This document shows, piece after piece, positions 6,143 to 7,728 of a DNA stretch of 7,728 nt. Origin of the DNA: Candidatus Dormiibacterota bacterium (GTDB lineage: Bacteria > Chloroflexota > Dormibacteria > Aeolococcales > Aeolococcaceae). Under the pieces are notes generated by a model. That model saw nothing but the letters and a program-made list of their open reading frames with translations. It ran no database searches and was not told the origin of the DNA. The number at the start of each line of letters is the position of its first letter. The stretch's first letter is position 1. The DNA lies in NCBI GenBank assembly GCA_019234035.1, contig JAFALX010000042.1, forward strand, positions 1 to 7,728, written 5' to 3'. The translations under genes and the position numbers were made by a program.

Positions 6143-6241
6143 AACTTCGCGATCTGGGGCTCCGTCGCCGGCTACACCGAGGTCAGCGACCGACGACGGC
6201 GTGTCGCGTACGCAGAGTTGGAGGAGCGGGGGTTATCGTGA
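6143..6241 (+). pseudogene. C-terminal remnant of a truncated GC-rich gene
   Basis: The plus strand reads NFAIWGSVAGYTEVSDRRRR and then VAYAELEERGLS before TGA (6239-6241), 32 residues with natural composition and GC-rich third positions. Left of about 6140 the same frame turns into A/T-richer, non-protein-like sequence (SVLKPG, ISCA) and offers no credible start. The stop lies 2 bp from the stop of the converging HemQ-like gene, the tight tail-to-tail arrangement expected of an original gene end. I do not recognise the parent family. The 5' part was probably lost when the methyltransferase block arrived. A chance open stretch is the alternative. Confidence 0.4.
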
Positions 6242-6243
6242 GC

Positions 6244-6987
6244 TCAGCCGATGGCGGCGAGGACGTCGTCGATGTCCATCGCGATGCATGTGAACGACGG
6301 CACGTCGCGAACGGTGTGCGTCGACGCCTCTGACTCGCGCATCTCCTGCACCAGGTCGAGGAAATCGGCCACGGAATCGCTCTCGAAGGCGACGACAAAC
6401 TCCTGATCGTCGAGCCCGAAGCTGTACGTGGTGTTGATCTTCACGCCGGAATATTTGTGCCCCATCGCGATGTGCTCGCTCATCTGACGCTGTCGCTCCT
6501 CGGCGGACAGTCGATACCACGAGCGCGTCTTCACGAACGGATACACGAACAGATACTTGCGCCCCGTCGGCGAGATCACCAGACGGTTGCTGCGTCCCTC
6601 CTGATTGGGATGCTGATGCTTGTCGACGTACATGCTCTTCTTGGTCATCGAGAAGTAGCTGTACGGTGACTCGAGGTAGGCGCCGACGCGCAGCCGGTTG
6701 AGGCGCGCCGAGAACTCATGGAGATCGTCGACGCGATCGCTGACAAGCCACAGCATGAAGTCGGCATCACCGCGTGTGCCGACAAGGCTGTACGAGCGGA
6801 TCAGGACGTTCTCGCGCTGATCGAACTCGCGCACGAGCGCTGCGAGCTCCTCCCGCTGCGCGGCGCGCTCGGTGGCGCTGAGCAGCCGCCACTCGGGACG
6901 CACGCGGTAGAAGGCGAAGCGGATGTGCTGCCGTGCGGCCGGGGGCTTGGCGGTGGCGTCTCGCGCCGTGACCGTCTGGATTGACAT
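6244..6987 (-). CDS. HemQ/chlorite-dismutase-family heme protein
   Basis: The 247-residue protein matches the chlorite dismutase/HemQ (coproheme decarboxylase) family. It has an N-terminal ferredoxin-like half (HIRFAFYRVRPEWRLL, RGDADFMLWLVSD) and a C-terminal heme-binding half with RKYLFVYPFVKTRSWYRL, MSEHIAMGHKY and GLDDQEFVVAFESD. His172 aligns with the proximal heme ligand; Tyr149, Lys153 and Trp157 match the YPxxK...W pattern of coproheme decarboxylases. In studied members the distal Arg (chlorite dismutase) or Gln (Firmicutes HemQ) lies 13 residues after the His; here that position is Asn185, or Ile184 if a one-residue gap is placed in the loop. Late heme synthesis (coproheme to heme b) is the most likely job; another peroxidase-like role is possible. 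The ATG at 6987 has AGGA 4 bp upstream and starts 11 bp after the thioesterase stop, implying one transcript. Confidence 0.85.
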   Translation of the reverse strand: MSIQTVTARDATAKPPAARQHIRFAFYRVRPEWRLLSATERAAQREELAALVREFDQRENVLIRSYSLVGTRGDADFMLWLVSDRVDDLHEFSARLNRLRVGAYLESPYSYFSMTKKSMYVDKHQHPNQEGRSNRLVISPTGRKYLFVYPFVKTRSWYRLSAEERQRQMSEHIAMGHKYSGVKINTTYSFGLDDQEFVVAFESDSVADFLDLVQEMRESEASTHTVRDVPSFTCIAMDIDDVLAAIG

Positions 6988-6998
6988 CGATTCCTACT

Positions 6999-7544
6999 CT
7001 AGCCGCGGGCGGCTTCGTCGAGCGCCTGCTTGCGCACCAGGCGGTGCTCCCGGCGCACCCGGGCCTGGGCCTGGCGGCGCCGCTCCGCGTCGGACTCGGC
7101 GAGCACCGGCGGGACCGCGGCTGCCCGTCCCTCGGCGTCGAGGCCCACGAACACGAGGTGAGCGCTCGCGACGCGGTGATGCTCCCCGGTCAGCACGGTC
7201 TCCACGTCCACGCGGACGCCGACCTCCATTGATGTCCGGTGCGCCTCGTTGACCATCGACTGCACGGTCACGAGGTCGCCGATGAACACGGGAGAGAGGA
7301 AGCTCATGTCGTCCATCGCGGCGGTCACCACGCGGCGCCGCGCGTGCTTGATGGCGGCGATGCCCGCGGCCGTGTCGACGAGCCGCATGATCGTGCCGCC
7401 GTGCACGTAGCCGGCGTTGTTCACGTGCTCGATCTCCATCACCACGGAGATCGTCGTGTGCGACTGCGAGGCCGGACGAGGCGAGAGATCGACCTCATCG
7501 GGGAAACGCTCGCGATCATCGCGTGTGCGGAAGAACCGGTCCAT
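6999..7544 (-). CDS. Acyl-CoA thioesterase, hot-dog fold (YciA/ACOT type)
   Basis: This 181-residue protein has the hexameric acyl-CoA hydrolase signature HVNNAGYVHGGTIMRLVDTA: Asn42/Asn43, the GG turn at 49-50 on the central helix, and Asp57 as the likely catalytic acid. Further family marks are MDDMSFLSPVFIGDLVTVQ (residues 77-95) and VASAHLVFVGLD (residues 125-136). It cleaves acyl-CoA to free fatty acid and CoA in the cytosol; chain-length preference cannot be read from the sequence. One hot-dog domain is present (the human ACOT7-type tandem form has two), followed by a charged basic tail (DAERRRQAQARVRREH) likely to be helical. The ATG at 7544 lies 19 bp after the amidohydrolase stop with no clear ribosome-binding site. 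The HemQ-like gene follows after 11 bp. An operon is likely, though no functional link between thioesterase and heme synthesis is apparent. Confidence 0.9.
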   Translation of the reverse strand: MDRFFRTRDDRERFPDEVDLSPRPASQSHTTISVVMEIEHVNNAGYVHGGTIMRLVDTAAGIAAIKHARRRVVTAAMDDMSFLSPVFIGDLVTVQSMVNEAHRTSMEVGVRVDVETVLTGEHHRVASAHLVFVGLDAEGRAAAVPPVLAESDAERRRQAQARVRREHRLVRKQALDEAARG

Positions 7545-7563
7545 CAGCGGAAGAGCCGATTCA

Positions 7564-7728
7564 CTAGCGAAGGATGTCGAGGGCGGCGCGCGTCATCGTC
7601 TCGACGCCGACGGGGAGGCACGCCTCGTCGATGTCGAACGAGGCGCTGTGATGCGGAGCCACCGGGCCACGCTCGGGATGGCCGGCGCCGACAAGGTAGT
7701 AGCAGCCGGGCGCGCGCTCAAGGAAGAG
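7564..7728 (-). CDS. M20-family amidohydrolase, C-terminal 54 residues
   Basis: Only the last 54 residues are inside the window; the 5' end lies beyond 7728. The segment ERAPGCYYLVGAGHPERGPV, then APHHSASFDIDEACLPVGVE, matches the C-terminal end of M20D aminoacylase/IAA-amino-acid hydrolase-like metallopeptidases, where the second His of PHHS is a metal ligand and the terminal helix follows (MTRAALDIL). The expected activity is hydrolysis of an amide bond in N-acyl amino acids or small peptides using a dinuclear metal centre in the cytosol. The substrate is undetermined. It is the upstream neighbour of the thioesterase gene, 19 bp apart and probably co-transcribed. Confidence 0.88.
   Translation of the reverse strand, partial: LFLERAPGCYYLVGAGHPERGPVAPHHSASFDIDEACLPVGVETMTRAALDILR

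Noticed and set aside
6136..6333. Plus-strand 65-codon frame starting at 6136
   Set aside because: It runs antisense into the HemQ-like gene and is Arg/Val-rich with no motif. The neighbouring frame ending at 6241 is the more protein-like one.
1..7728. CRISPR array, insertion sequence or integrase
   Set aside because: No spaced direct repeats, terminal inverted repeats or DDE/tyrosine recombinase motifs were found.

Overview
The window is GC-rich (sampled coding lines reach about 75% GC) and has compact operons. A chlorite-dismutase/HemQ-family gene and several actinobacterial-looking families suggest a high-GC Gram-positive (Actinobacteriota), possibly a Thermoleophilia-like lineage. That assignment is inferred from gene style and content, not from a marker gene. 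No rRNA, complete tRNA, CRISPR array, transposase or integrase is visible.

Left block (1 to about 2809, all minus strand, read right to left): an acyl-CoA-dehydrogenase-fold flavoprotein (2809-1679), a PhnD/SsuA-type periplasmic-binding-fold protein with no signal peptide (1671-814), and a protein with a Cys-less TusA-like N-terminus followed by a ferritin-like diiron domain, cut off by the window start (about 833-1). The genes are 7 bp apart or overlap, so they look like one operon. No permease or ATPase accompanies the binding protein. The flavoprotein lacks the usual catalytic Glu and the TusA-like part lacks its Cys. The set looks like a small metabolic module of unknown chemistry and is the most likely undescribed system here.

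Central block (about 2860 to 6140): three accessory genes of visibly lower or mixed GC (sampled lines about 53-67%). These are a hemerythrin-like HHE protein (3609-3100, minus), a two-HKD phospholipase D-like enzyme (3771-5186, plus) and a class I SAM-dependent methyltransferase (6101-5310, minus). The first two are divergent and the last two convergent. Just right of the methyltransferase, 6143-6241 encodes on the plus strand what looks like the last 32 residues of a GC-rich protein with no beginning. This suggests the central block replaced or interrupted an older gene.

Right block (6244-7728, minus strand): the C-terminus of an M20-type amidohydrolase, a hot-dog acyl-CoA thioesterase and a HemQ/chlorite-dismutase-family protein, with 19 and 11 bp between them, probably one operon. 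The HemQ-like protein keeps the heme-ligand His but not the Arg or Gln found at the distal position of characterised members.
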